Assembly: GCA_020436935.1 (NCBI GenBank)
Contig: JAGQWX010000004.1
Span: 1 to 53,126 of the forward strand
Direction: 5' to 3'
DNA length: 53,126 nt
Origin: Saprospiraceae bacterium
GTDB taxonomy: Bacteria; Bacteroidota; Bacteroidia; Chitinophagales; Saprospiraceae
Position numbers and translations under genes: made by a program. This document shows positions 24,755 to 32,757 of this stretch, one piece after another; position 1 is the first letter of the stretch, and each line of letters starts with the position of its first letter. The notes beneath the pieces are model-generated. The model saw only the letters and a program-made list of their open reading frames with translations, had not been told where the DNA came from and did no database searches.

Positions 24755-26230
24755 TCAATATTTGTTTGCGAGATGCAAAAAAAGGTGCTTTTGATTTAAT
24801 TTCCAAGTTTGATCCTTGGATTTGATTTCTGCCATGACATCAATCATCTCATCGAGAATGTTTAAAGTTGCTTTTTTGTTGATAAAAAGACACCTTGTTC
24901 TTCGCGCAAGCAGATCTTCAATGGACTCAACGAGTTCATTTTTGATGGAGTGGATAAAAAAGTTTTTGTTGTATGGCAAATCCGGATGAATAAAATCTTC
25001 ACTGCTCTCGGGTGAAGGACCTGAAATCTTAAACGTGTGAGAAAATGATGATCTGGAAGGCCAGCCCATATCTTTTATTAAAAAATCAACAGCGTCGTAT
25101 CCCATTTTTCGAAATGTTGTCCATTTGCCACCCAACAGATTATAGAAGCCTGCAGCGGATTTCACTATTTTGTGTTTTCGGGAAACGTCTTTGGATTTAT
25201 CCTTCCCTTTGTGTTCTGTAACCAAAGGTCTCAGTCCGGAATATTTTGAAAGGATGTTTTCTTTTTCGGGAGGATCATTGAAGTAGTTTCTACAATTGGA
25301 AAGCATGAATTCAACTTCTTCGTCCGACACATCAGGATCATATTCTTTGTTTTGTACGGCGATATCAGTTGTTCCTATAATGTTGACTCCATGCCACGGA
25401 ACGACAAAAAGTACCCTGCCATCACTGGTTTTAGGGATCATAACTGCTGCATCTGAAGACAGCATTTGTTTGCTGACAACAAGGTGAGAACCTTTTGCGG
25501 GCAGGATAGAAAAGTGTGCTTCAAGTCCACATTTTTTAACAATCTCATCGGCGTGGACTCCGGCAGCATTGACTATTGAACGGGATAATATGGTATAGTT
25601 TTCTCCATTGATATGATCTGTCAATTGGATTTCGAAGACGCCTTTATCATTTTTGTTAAATCCTTCAAAGGAAGTATAGTTGATGCAGGAACCTCCTTTG
25701 GCATTGATGGTTGAAACAAGGTCGATACACAATCTGGTATCGTCAAACTGGCCATCATAATAGGAGATTCCGCCTTTCAAACCTTCACTTTTGACATTGG
25801 GTAATTTTTTGAGTACCGTGTCTTTCTTCAATAAACGACTTGAACCCAGTGATGATTTGAAGGAAAGTATGTCGTAAAGTTTCAGGCCTATGAGGTAAAA
25901 ATACCCTTGCCAAATGTTGTAAAAGGGAATGATGAATTCCTGAATGTTGGACAGATGCGGTGCATTTGACAGTATAATCCTCCTCTCTTTCAATGCTTCC
26001 ATGACGAGACCAATGTCCCCTTGCGCAAGATATCTCACACCGCCATGCAAAAGCTTGGTGGCTTTTGAAGTTGTGCCTTTTCCGAAGTCGTGCTTCTCTG
26101 CTAATACGACCTTCAGGCTTCTGCTCACAGCATCCAGGGCAACACCAAGGCCAGAGGCTCCACCACCAATAACAAAGACATCAGCGATTTCTGCTGATTT
26201 TATTTTTTCAATAATTTTCGACCTGTTCAT
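24755..26230 (-). CDS. glpD: Aerobic glycerol-3-phosphate dehydrogenase
   Basis: This 491-residue FAD enzyme oxidises glycerol 3-phosphate to dihydroxyacetone phosphate and feeds electrons to the quinone pool, at the inner membrane face. The dinucleotide fold is 'VIGGGASGLGVALDA' (about 20-34), and the family motif 'GTTSKATKLLHGGVRYLAQG' follows at about 52-71. Later come 'INAAGVHADEI'-type and 'GTTDIAV' segments and 'LLGGKWTTFRKM', then the C-terminal DAO_C domain. Length is normal. It starts one base after the glpK stop, so the two pathway steps are cotranscribed. The menaquinone enzyme MqnC elsewhere in the window fits its likely electron acceptor. Confidence 0.94.
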   Translation of the reverse strand: MNRSKIIEKIKSAEIADVFVIGGGASGLGVALDAVSRSLKVVLAEKHDFGKGTTSKATKLLHGGVRYLAQGDIGLVMEALKERRIILSNAPHLSNIQEFIIPFYNIWQGYFYLIGLKLYDILSFKSSLGSSRLLKKDTVLKKLPNVKSEGLKGGISYYDGQFDDTRLCIDLVSTINAKGGSCINYTSFEGFNKNDKGVFEIQLTDHINGENYTILSRSIVNAAGVHADEIVKKCGLEAHFSILPAKGSHLVVSKQMLSSDAAVMIPKTSDGRVLFVVPWHGVNIIGTTDIAVQNKEYDPDVSDEEVEFMLSNCRNYFNDPPEKENILSKYSGLRPLVTEHKGKDKSKDVSRKHKIVKSAAGFYNLLGGKWTTFRKMGYDAVDFLIKDMGWPSRSSFSHTFKISGPSPESSEDFIHPDLPYNKNFFIHSIKNELVESIEDLLARRTRCLFINKKATLNILDEMIDVMAEIKSKDQTWKLNQKHLFLHLANKY

Positions 26231-26231
26231 A

Positions 26232-27731
26232 CTAAACCATATCTGCCCACAATTTAGACCTTTCTATGGCTTTATTCCAAAGCTTTTTTACATTAATGTA
26301 TGCATCTGTATTTTTGGCTTCAATGGTTTGATCTGCTTGCCATTTTTCAGAAATTTCTTCTATATCAGTCCAGAAATTTACAGACAGACCGGCCAGGCAT
26401 GCAGCTCCCAGTGCTGTAGATTCAAGGATGCGGGGTAAGACTATAGACTTATTGGAAATATCGGCCTGCATTTGCACCAAAAGTTTGTTTTTAATGGCCC
26501 CTCCATCTGCTTTTATATATGGCAACTCTTCTCCAAGATCTTTTTCTATAGCTGTGATCAAATCATTCACTTGGAGCGCTATTGATTCGAGGGCAGCTCT
26601 TGCAATATGATACTTGTTGGTGTCCCTCGTCAGACCAATAATCAAACCTCTTGCGTATTGATCCCAATGCGGCGCTCCAAGTCCGGTAAGCGCCGGAACA
26701 AAAACGATACCGCCACTATCCTCCACTTTTTGTGCCAGCGCTTCTGATTCTGAGGAATCACTGATCAAATTGAGCCCGTCCCGAAGCCATTGTATAATCG
26801 CTCCTCCAACGAAAACACTTCCTTCCATCGCATAAACCGGTTTTTCACCTTTCAGCTGCCATCCGATTGTGCTCAGCAATTGATTGGATGACCTCACAAT
26901 CTGTTCACCGGTGTTGGTCATCATAAAGCAACCAGTACCATAAGTAATTTTTGTCGCCCCTTTCTCTCTGCAAATCTGACCAAACAAAGCAGCTTGCTGA
27001 TCACCTGCAACACCCCCAATACTTATGGATTGTCCGTCAATTTCGGCAAACCCAAAATTATCTGTACTGCATTTGACCTCAGGAAGAATGCTTTCCGGTA
27101 TGTCCAAATGTTGCAATATGTCTTTATCCCATTGCAGCTCTGCAATATTGAAAATCATGGTGCGTGAGGCGTTGGTCACGTCAGTAAAATGACTCTTTCC
27201 ATTTGACAACTTATACATAAGCCAGCTGTCTACAGTACCAAACTTAACTTTGCCCTCATTGGCGAGTTCTCGGGCACCTTCAACGTGATCGAGGATCCAT
27301 TTAACTTTTGAAGCAGAGAAATAAGCGTCGACGATCAAGCCGGTCTTTTCCTGGATGATGGGGCCAAATTCACTTTCTTTCAGTTTGGAACAGAAAGATG
27401 AAGTCCTTCGGTCTTGCCAAACAATAGCGCGATAGAGCGGCTCACCCGTATCAGCGTTCCATAAAATGGTGGTTTCGCGCTGATTGGTGATACCTATGGA
27501 TGCGATGTCGCTGAGCTGTATATTGTTTTCTTTGATGACTTGTTTAGCTACCTTGAGCTGTGTATCCCAAATTTCAGTAGCATCATGTTCAACCCAGCCT
27601 TCATTGGGGTAGTATTGTTTGAACTCTTCCTGGCTGATGCCCACTATATTTAGGTCGTGGTCAAAAAGGATTGCTCTTGAACTGGAAGTCCCCTGGTCGA
27701 GGGCGAGTATGTATTTTGGTTGATGTGCCAT
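26232..27731 (-). CDS. glpK: Glycerol kinase
   Basis: This 499-residue FGGY-family kinase phosphorylates glycerol to glycerol 3-phosphate with ATP. The N-terminal ATPase fold starts 'KYILALDQGTSSSRAILFD', then 'GITNQRETTILWN', 'VWQDRRTS', 'GTVDSWLMYKLSNG', 'GVAGDQQAALFGQ' and the FGGY signature region 'GLGAPHWDQYARGLIIGLTR'. The ATG at 27731 gives the usual N-terminus; an in-frame ATG at 27746 would add MKNRF. It is the first gene of the five-gene unit glpK-glpD-rhodanese-Nudix-epimerase. No glpF is adjacent and no clear promoter was found. Confidence 0.95.
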   Translation of the reverse strand: MAHQPKYILALDQGTSSSRAILFDHDLNIVGISQEEFKQYYPNEGWVEHDATEIWDTQLKVAKQVIKENNIQLSDIASIGITNQRETTILWNADTGEPLYRAIVWQDRRTSSFCSKLKESEFGPIIQEKTGLIVDAYFSASKVKWILDHVEGARELANEGKVKFGTVDSWLMYKLSNGKSHFTDVTNASRTMIFNIAELQWDKDILQHLDIPESILPEVKCSTDNFGFAEIDGQSISIGGVAGDQQAALFGQICREKGATKITYGTGCFMMTNTGEQIVRSSNQLLSTIGWQLKGEKPVYAMEGSVFVGGAIIQWLRDGLNLISDSSESEALAQKVEDSGGIVFVPALTGLGAPHWDQYARGLIIGLTRDTNKYHIARAALESIALQVNDLITAIEKDLGEELPYIKADGGAIKNKLLVQMQADISNKSIVLPRILESTALGAACLAGLSVNFWTDIEEISEKWQADQTIEAKNTDAYINVKKLWNKAIERSKLWADMV

Positions 27732-27848
27732 AAAACGATTTTTCATCCTAAATATAAGTCTATTCCCAAATCCAAAAAACTTATCATCATCAAATGTGCG
27801 CCTGAGTAACTATGTCATGATTCATATTAATTTTTTATAATATTTGAT

Positions 27849-27856
27849 TAGTTTTG
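27849..27856 (+). promoter_or_regulatory. Candidate -7 element of ftsX
   Basis: TAGTTTTG matches TAnnTTTG and lies 17 bases before the ATG at 27874. No TTG is present at the expected -33 distance, so the call is weak. Confidence 0.3.
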
Positions 27857-27873
27857 TATTCAAATTTATTATC

Positions 27874-28737
27874 ATGAAGTTTCGAGGCTCTACCAAAAAG
27901 GCTTCTATCAATTACGCAGTTTTTTCCAGCACCATAGTTTTAATTCTTCTGGGACTATTTCTATTATTATTCCTCCACATCAATTCGATCACCAACATTC
28001 TGAAGGAGAAAATCAATGTACTGGTTGAACTCAATGATGGGGTATCTAAGTCAGAAATGCAGCAAGTGATCAAAAAAATCAGCGAGCATGAATATGTCCT
28101 GAAGGAAACAGTAAAATACATCCCGAAGTCCGATGCATATAAAGTCATGGACAAGTCTATGACAGGAGATACGTCCGGAATTGGAAACCCCTACAAGGAT
28201 ATGATTGTCTATAACATACAATCCATACACTATTCCGAGGAAAATTTAAAGAAAGTAGCTGACTTTGTCGGCACCATTCCGGGAGTCAAGGAGGTGTTTT
28301 ATGAGAATGTATTGATTGATAACATCAAAGCCAACCTGAAGAAGATTTCCTTTATCATATTGATCATTTCTTTGATTTTTGTAGCCCTTGCGATTATCAT
28401 CATTTATAATACTGTAAATCTCAGCTTATATGCTGACCGGTTTGAAATAAAAACCATGGAAATCATTGGGGCCAGGGATGGATTTATCAGACAGCCTTAC
28501 ATCAAATTAGCAGGGAATATTGCTATCAAATCATTTGTAATGTCTGCCACCATCATTCTGTCAATACTTGTGGCTGCTTGGAAATACCTAGATGGCATGA
28601 AAGACATCATCAACTGGTACATCACAGGATTTGTCTTTATAGCGCTCTTTGTTTTTGCCCTTGTGATTACAGTTTCTGCAACCATTCGCATTGTAAATAA
28701 ATACTTGCACAAGGAAATGGGCGATTTGTATGCCTAG
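27874..28737 (+). CDS. ftsX: Cell division protein FtsX
   Basis: The 287-residue protein has the FtsX topology. A first membrane helix (about 12-38, 'STIVLILLGLFLLLFL') is followed by an extracytoplasmic domain (about 40-165, 'INVLVELNDGVSKSEM', 'YIPKSDAYKVM'). Three helices follow (about 165-190, 215-240, 250-275). FtsX works with the ATPase FtsE to control peptidoglycan hydrolases at the septum; ftsE is not adjacent. ATG 27874 is chosen over TTG 27844, because it begins with the short basic N-terminus ('MKFRGSTKKASINY') expected before helix 1. Its last four bases overlap the 3' end of maf on the other strand. Confidence 0.88.
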   Translation: MKFRGSTKKASINYAVFSSTIVLILLGLFLLLFLHINSITNILKEKINVLVELNDGVSKSEMQQVIKKISEHEYVLKETVKYIPKSDAYKVMDKSMTGDTSGIGNPYKDMIVYNIQSIHYSEENLKKVADFVGTIPGVKEVFYENVLIDNIKANLKKISFIILIISLIFVALAIIIIYNTVNLSLYADRFEIKTMEIIGARDGFIRQPYIKLAGNIAIKSFVMSATIILSILVAAWKYLDGMKDIINWYITGFVFIALFVFALVITVSATIRIVNKYLHKEMGDLYA

Positions 28738-29330
28738 ATTTTATGTTCTAAGAAGCCAAATTCAGCCATAAGCGCATTGTATATATTATAAACTGGCAGT
28801 CCCATGATGTTGGCGAAACTTCCTTTGATTTCTTTGACTCCAATGAAGCCTATCCACTCTTGTATGCCGTAGGCACCAGCTTTGTCATAAGGTCGAAAAG
28901 TGCGAATATAGTGGGAAATGGATTCAGAAGACAATGGCCCAAATTCTACTTCTGCGATCACCCTTTCACTATAGGTTTTGTCTTTTGTTTTAAGGCAAAA
29001 GGCAGTGTGTACCTCATGCCTTCGACCGGATATCATTTCAAGCATTTTGGTTGCATGTAGCTCATCTTCGGGCTTATTCAAAATGGTATCGCCACAGACC
29101 ACTATGCTATCAGCGGTGAGTAATATGACTTCCTCATCAAGGTGATTCCAAATAGCTGTAGATTTCTTATTTGCAAGATATTCTGCCACCTGACTTACAG
29201 GCATATCAACAGGGAAAGATTCATCAACATCAAGCACGTAGGTCCTGAAGTCGTTGACGATATGCTTAAGCAATTCCTGTCTCCTTGGAGACTGCGAACC
29301 TAGGACGAATTTCAAATTACTGTGCAGCAT
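28734..29330 (-). CDS. maf: Maf-family nucleotide pyrophosphatase
   Basis: The 198-residue protein has the Maf signature 'LGSQSPRRQELL' (about 10-21), the catalytic Asp region 'LLTADSIVVCGDTILNKP' and 'YDKAGAYGIQEW' near the C-terminal side. Family members remove pyrophosphate from dTTP, UTP or modified nucleotides and were first described as septum-formation inhibitors. It is the last gene of the ferredoxin-led unit; its start overlaps the end of the ubiA-type gene by 14 bases. It converges with ftsX. Confidence 0.92.
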   Translation of the reverse strand: MLHSNLKFVLGSQSPRRQELLKHIVNDFRTYVLDVDESFPVDMPVSQVAEYLANKKSTAIWNHLDEEVILLTADSIVVCGDTILNKPEDELHATKMLEMISGRRHEVHTAFCLKTKDKTYSERVIAEVEFGPLSSESISHYIRTFRPYDKAGAYGIQEWIGFIGVKEIKGSFANIMGLPVYNIYNALMAEFGFLEHKI

Positions 29331-30246
29331 TGGCTATATTTTCACTTAAAAGAATGCAAAGTATAAGACCTGCAAGCATATACATTTTTAAAAACCTGCT
29401 CACAGCACCAAAGCCTTTTTTATCCGAAGCTTTTGAAAGCTTCAGCATCATTAAAACAAGTGGCGCAATCAAAAATACCCATATAAATATTGACGTTCTG
29501 AAATCATAAAGTTCAGGCATATAAAATTGACTGCTCCAAATAAGTCCGCTGAAAAGAAGAAAGGCAATAGAAAAAATGTAATTTTTTACGTTTTTTAAAG
29601 GCATAGAAACACCAAGTGTTTTTGCTCCAACTTGTAAGTCTCCTTCTTTATCTTCCAGGTCCTTGACAATTTCCCTCATCAGATTGGCTAAAAAGGAAAA
29701 TGAACCAAATGCGATGAGCAGTTTTACAGAAGGGTGGTGGGGTTGGAGCAAAAGCGCGTCGTGGCTCAACAAAAGAATCCATATCACAAATGCGGTAAAA
29801 AAAGCAACGATTATATTACCTATTAAAAATGTGTACTTTAAATGGCTGCTATAAAAAAATAAGAGGATTACTGCAAGTGGGTAGATCCACATCAAACTTT
29901 GTTTTTCAACAAGGTAACCCAAATAAATGGTAATAATGCCCCCAACTGCTGTTAAAAATGCGTACAAGATCCAGGCTCCTTTTCTGCTGATTGTATATCC
30001 TACATAGGTATGTTCCGGCTTATTGATCAAATCTAGCTCAACATCAAAAATATCATTGATTATGTTGCCACCTGCGGCAATTAGTACCGTGACCATGATG
30101 AATAAGATGATCTGAAACTGATCAAGTAATGGTGGTAGATTGTTGCTTTTGATGAATGGAATTACGATGAGAAAATACATTAAGACCTGCGTAGATGCAA
30201 TGATGATGAGATTGAGGGGTCTTAATATTTTGACATAATCGAACAT
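29317..30246 (-). CDS. UbiA-family prenyltransferase
   Basis: The 309-residue integral membrane protein has about eight to nine helices and both Asp-rich motifs of the family: 'NIINDIFDVELDLINKPEH' (first, about 58-76) and 'DLEDKEGDLQVGAKTLG' (second, about 192-208). These bind magnesium and the prenyl diphosphate. Close homologues in Bacteroidota are often labelled geranylgeranylglycerol-phosphate geranylgeranyltransferase; menaquinone or heme O synthesis are alternatives not favoured by context. ATG 30246 starts immediately after the upstream stop and gives a normal N-terminus ('MFDYVKILRPLN'). An upstream ATG at 30288 would overlap the previous gene. The acceptor substrate is uncertain. 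Confidence 0.86.
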   Translation of the reverse strand: MFDYVKILRPLNLIIIASTQVLMYFLIVIPFIKSNNLPPLLDQFQIILFIMVTVLIAAGGNIINDIFDVELDLINKPEHTYVGYTISRKGAWILYAFLTAVGGIITIYLGYLVEKQSLMWIYPLAVILLFFYSSHLKYTFLIGNIIVAFFTAFVIWILLLSHDALLLQPHHPSVKLLIAFGSFSFLANLMREIVKDLEDKEGDLQVGAKTLGVSMPLKNVKNYIFSIAFLLFSGLIWSSQFYMPELYDFRTSIFIWVFLIAPLVLMMLKLSKASDKKGFGAVSRFLKMYMLAGLILCILLSENIANAAQ

Positions 30247-30247
30247 G

Positions 30248-30748
30248 TCAAACCACCCATTTGTCCTGAATACGCATGACCCTCTCAATTATTTCCCGAA
30301 CGCAACCTTTGCCTCCGTCAAGTGGAGAAATATACTTTGCCTGAGTAAGTACATCTACAGCAGCATCTGCAGGGCATGAAGAAATGCCAACTTCATCAAA
30401 CAACAACAAATCTGGAATGTCATCGCCCATGTAAAGTACTTCATGTTTTTTCAAACCAAAGCGTTGACAGATGTCAAGCAAGACTTCCTTCTTATCACTC
30501 ACTTTGTCGTGAATTTCGGTCAATCCAAGCAATTCAAATCTTTTTCTCACTCCGGGAGACGCTCCTTTTGTGATGATAAAAACGAGATAACCATTGTCAA
30601 GTGCAAACTTTACACCCTGGCCATCCCGGGTATTCATCAAACGCAACATTTCTCCCTGATCAGTAATCAGGATGTCACTATTGGTAAATACTCCATCTAC
30701 ATCAAAAACGAATGCCTTTATGGCCCTGAACTCTTTGTGGTCTATCAT
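30248..30748 (-). CDS. KdsC-like HAD phosphatase
   Basis: The 166-residue protein has the length and motifs of the KdsC family: 'VFDVDGVFTN' (nucleophile and acid Asp pair, about 15-24), 'FIITKGASPGVRKR' (motif II Thr and Lys region) and 'YMGDDIPDLLLF' (motif IV Asp pair). KdsC removes the phosphate from KDO 8-phosphate in lipopolysaccharide synthesis; related members act on other sugar acids. The frame is open from 30868, but that would overlap iscX. ATG 30748, eight bases after the iscX stop, gives the family start ('MIDHKEFRAIKAF'). Other kds genes are not in view. Confidence 0.87.
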   Translation of the reverse strand: MIDHKEFRAIKAFVFDVDGVFTNSDILITDQGEMLRLMNTRDGQGVKFALDNGYLVFIITKGASPGVRKRFELLGLTEIHDKVSDKKEVLLDICQRFGLKKHEVLYMGDDIPDLLLFDEVGISSCPADAAVDVLTQAKYISPLDGGKGCVREIIERVMRIQDKWVV

Positions 30749-30755
30749 TGGAGTC

Positions 30756-31001
30756 TTATTGGTTATCTCTCCACTCGTATACCCACTTTGCCTGTATTTG
30801 TTCAAGATGGCCTTCGCTGCATTGATCGCGTTCGCCTTTAAAATTTGGAATTTCCAAAACCCATTCAATCAATTCTGTGAATCTGATTCTGTAAATTTTT
30901 CCTTCATTGAAATCATCGCCAAATCGCTCATAAAGCTTTATTGCTATGTCTTCATGGTCTGCCCAGTCGATGGGAAGATTTTCTATATTTTCAAAACTCA
31001 T
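30756..31001 (-). CDS. iscX: Iron-sulfur assembly protein IscX
   Basis: The 81-residue acidic protein matches IscX: 'IDWADHEDIAIKLYERFGDD' (about 11-30), 'KIYRIRFTELIEWVLEIPNF' and 'EGHLEQIQAKWVYEW'. IscX binds the cysteine desulfurase IscS and modulates iron-sulfur cluster assembly. It follows the ferredoxin gene by 12 bases, the same pairing (fdx-iscX) found at the end of the isc operon in proteobacteria. iscS, iscU and hscA/B are not in this window. Confidence 0.9.
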   Translation of the reverse strand: MSFENIENLPIDWADHEDIAIKLYERFGDDFNEGKIYRIRFTELIEWVLEIPNFKGERDQCSEGHLEQIQAKWVYEWRDNQ

Positions 31002-31013
31002 GTTGTATGCTGA

Positions 31014-31355
31014 TTAATGTTCGTGTCCAATAATTCTTTTCTGATCAGGAATTTCCACTTCTATAACTGCATCCTCATCGAGAATGATGCACTGGCAAGC
31101 CAATCTTGATTCCAGTCTTGGATTGATGGCTCGGTCAATAAAGTCTTCTTCTTTGTCAGAAATTTCTTCAAGGCTGTCTTCGCCTTTGTTTACATAAATA
31201 TGACAGGTGCTACAAGCGCAAACACCGCCGCAATTGTGGTTGAGGTGTATGTCAAAGTCCTCTGTTACCTCAAGAATGCTGTATCCTTCTTCAGCATTTT
31301 CTACAACTACGGTTGGTATTGAGGTATCTTCAAACTTAAAGGTAATTTTTGCCAT
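31014..31355 (-). CDS. fdx: 2Fe-2S ferredoxin, Isc/adrenodoxin type
   Basis: The 113-residue protein has the adrenodoxin-type cysteine arrangement: C42, C46, C48, C51 in 'HNCGGVCACSTCHIYV', and C87/C89 in 'LACQC'. The usual ligands are one Cys five residues before a CxxC pair plus a late Cys; C46 and one of the last two are extra. It donates electrons for iron-sulfur assembly or for other reductases. It is the first gene of a five-gene reverse unit (fdx-iscX-kdsC-like-ubiA-like-maf) and has a good phylum-type promoter upstream. Confidence 0.93.
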   Translation of the reverse strand: MAKITFKFEDTSIPTVVVENAEEGYSILEVTEDFDIHLNHNCGGVCACSTCHIYVNKGEDSLEEISDKEEDFIDRAINPRLESRLACQCIILDEDAVIEVEIPDQKRIIGHEH

Positions 31356-31371
31356 TTCTAAATTTAAGTTG

Positions 31372-31402
31372 CAAAAGTAATTTTTTGATGATCTAATCCC
31401 AA
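31372..31402 (-). promoter_or_regulatory. Promoter of the fdx-iscX unit
   Basis: On the minus strand TTG (complement of 31400-31402) and TACTTTTG (complement of 31372-31379) are 20 bases apart, a full match to the TTG/TAnnTTTG pattern, and sit just upstream of the fdx ATG at 31355. Confidence 0.55.
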
Positions 31403-31576
31403 TTATAAACTGGAAAATACGAGCTTTTGTTCCTGCTTTACTAAAATGACCTACATATTCATGTAGCTGTCAGGGGCATGTGCAAATGGTGCATCTTTTT
31501 CCACCCATTTTTATTATATTTGTTCAACTCCCAAAACCATTCTCATTCTACTTCGGATTTTACAAAACCTGATTTT

Positions 31577-32224
31577 ATGCTCATCCATCCCTTTATTGCC
31601 ATTATTGAAGATGATGTTTCTTTCGCTCATTATCTTCAGAATCTTTTTGTTAAGAAGGGAATTCACGTGCTAAATATGTCTGAATCAGTTTCGGAATTTG
31701 TCAATAAGTACTACTATGAATATGAGAAGTTAAACTGTATTTTGCTTGACGTAAATCTTGCAGGAGGTGAGATAGGTATCAATGAAATACCCGCCATTAA
31801 AAAATTGGTTCCCAACGCTGATGTTATTGTACTTACCCTCCATGATGAAGCCAAGTACATCTTCCAGGCTTTATGTAATGGAGCTTTGGGATATCTGACT
31901 AAGGGAGGAAGTTTTGAGGAGATATACAAAAGTGTGTGCGATGTTGTGAATGGCGGATCTGCCATGACCCCCAGCATTGCCCGAAAAGTGGTTGAACACT
32001 TTAGTCAGGGAACACAGGGCAAGACCATGGAAGATCTCACAGCAAGAGAATATGATGTCGCAATAGGCATAAAGGATGGCTTGAGTTATAAACTTATAGC
32101 CGATCGCTACAACATCACCATCGATGCCGTAAGATTTCACGTAAAAAACATTTACAAGAAATTACATGTTAATAGCAAAAGCGAAGTAGTCAGGTTTTTT
32201 TACCAAAACCCTGTTCGCAAATAA
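31577..32224 (+). CDS. Response regulator, NarL/LuxR type (orphan)
   Basis: The 215-residue protein has an N-terminal receiver domain (about 5-120) with the acidic pocket E11-D12-D13, the phospho-acceptor D58 ('CILLDVNL'), the switch Thr in 'VLTLHDE' and Lys109 ('YLTKGG'). A LuxR-type HTH domain follows (about 148-208, 'LTAREYDVAIGIKDGLSYKLIADRYNI', 'VRFHVKNIYKKLHV'; parts only). It is therefore a phosphorylation-controlled DNA-binding regulator. No histidine kinase gene is adjacent. The frame is open from 31478, but ATG 31577 starts immediately before the receiver strand. A TATATTTG box at 31515-31522 is a weak promoter hint. Confidence 0.92.
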   Translation: MLIHPFIAIIEDDVSFAHYLQNLFVKKGIHVLNMSESVSEFVNKYYYEYEKLNCILLDVNLAGGEIGINEIPAIKKLVPNADVIVLTLHDEAKYIFQALCNGALGYLTKGGSFEEIYKSVCDVVNGGSAMTPSIARKVVEHFSQGTQGKTMEDLTAREYDVAIGIKDGLSYKLIADRYNITIDAVRFHVKNIYKKLHVNSKSEVVRFFYQNPVRK

Positions 32225-32233
32225 ACATGTGTT

Positions 32234-32755
32234 ATGGACTTTTGGATCGGAGATCTGGTGGTATTGCCCTCAGGCCGTGTGGGTAAATACGAAGGTAAAA
32301 ACAAAGACGGAAAAGCACGCGTCAACGTGGATGGAAAAATTGTCGTGGCAGATCACGAAAAGATAAGTACGCAAGATATTGAAAAACAGGTAAGTTTTGA
32401 CGTTGACGCATTTCTCAACGATCTGATGGACCATGAATCCGAGGTTTCTAAAAAATCATCTTATTCCCGGATAAAAGTCAATAAATATCTCATTGATCTT
32501 CATATTGATAAATTGAATCCCTCTTTGAAAAATGACGGTACCTCTAAAATTTCCGACTATCAAATCAAGGCTTTCAGGGACTTTATCGATGAGGCTTATA
32601 CCAACAGAAGAAGTCCTGTGACTGTAGTTCATGGTAGGGGAGAAGGCATACTTCGAAATGAAATACACTCCATTTTGGATCACGATCATCGGGTTGGGAT
32701 CAAAAAACTGATCAACAATGGTGGAGCAACAGAAGTTTGGCTTCGATTTATGTAA
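32234..32755 (+). CDS. Smr-domain protein
   Basis: The 173-residue protein has a small N-terminal SH3-like part (about 1-45, 'IGDLVVLPSGRVGKYEG') and a C-terminal Smr domain (about 85-173). It has 'IDLHIDKL' (DLH at 88-90) and the 'VVHGRGEGILRNEI' motif (HGRGEG at 133-138). Smr domains bind or cut nucleic acids (MutS2-type) and, in eukaryotes and some bacteria, act in ribosome rescue. A MutS ATPase part is absent, so this is a stand-alone version common in Bacteroidota. It follows the response regulator by 9 bases and is probably cotranscribed. Its stop lies two bases from the DUF1460 stop on the other strand. Confidence 0.85.
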   Translation: MDFWIGDLVVLPSGRVGKYEGKNKDGKARVNVDGKIVVADHEKISTQDIEKQVSFDVDAFLNDLMDHESEVSKKSSYSRIKVNKYLIDLHIDKLNPSLKNDGTSKISDYQIKAFRDFIDEAYTNRRSPVTVVHGRGEGILRNEIHSILDHDHRVGIKKLINNGGATEVWLRFM

Positions 32756-32757
32756 AC

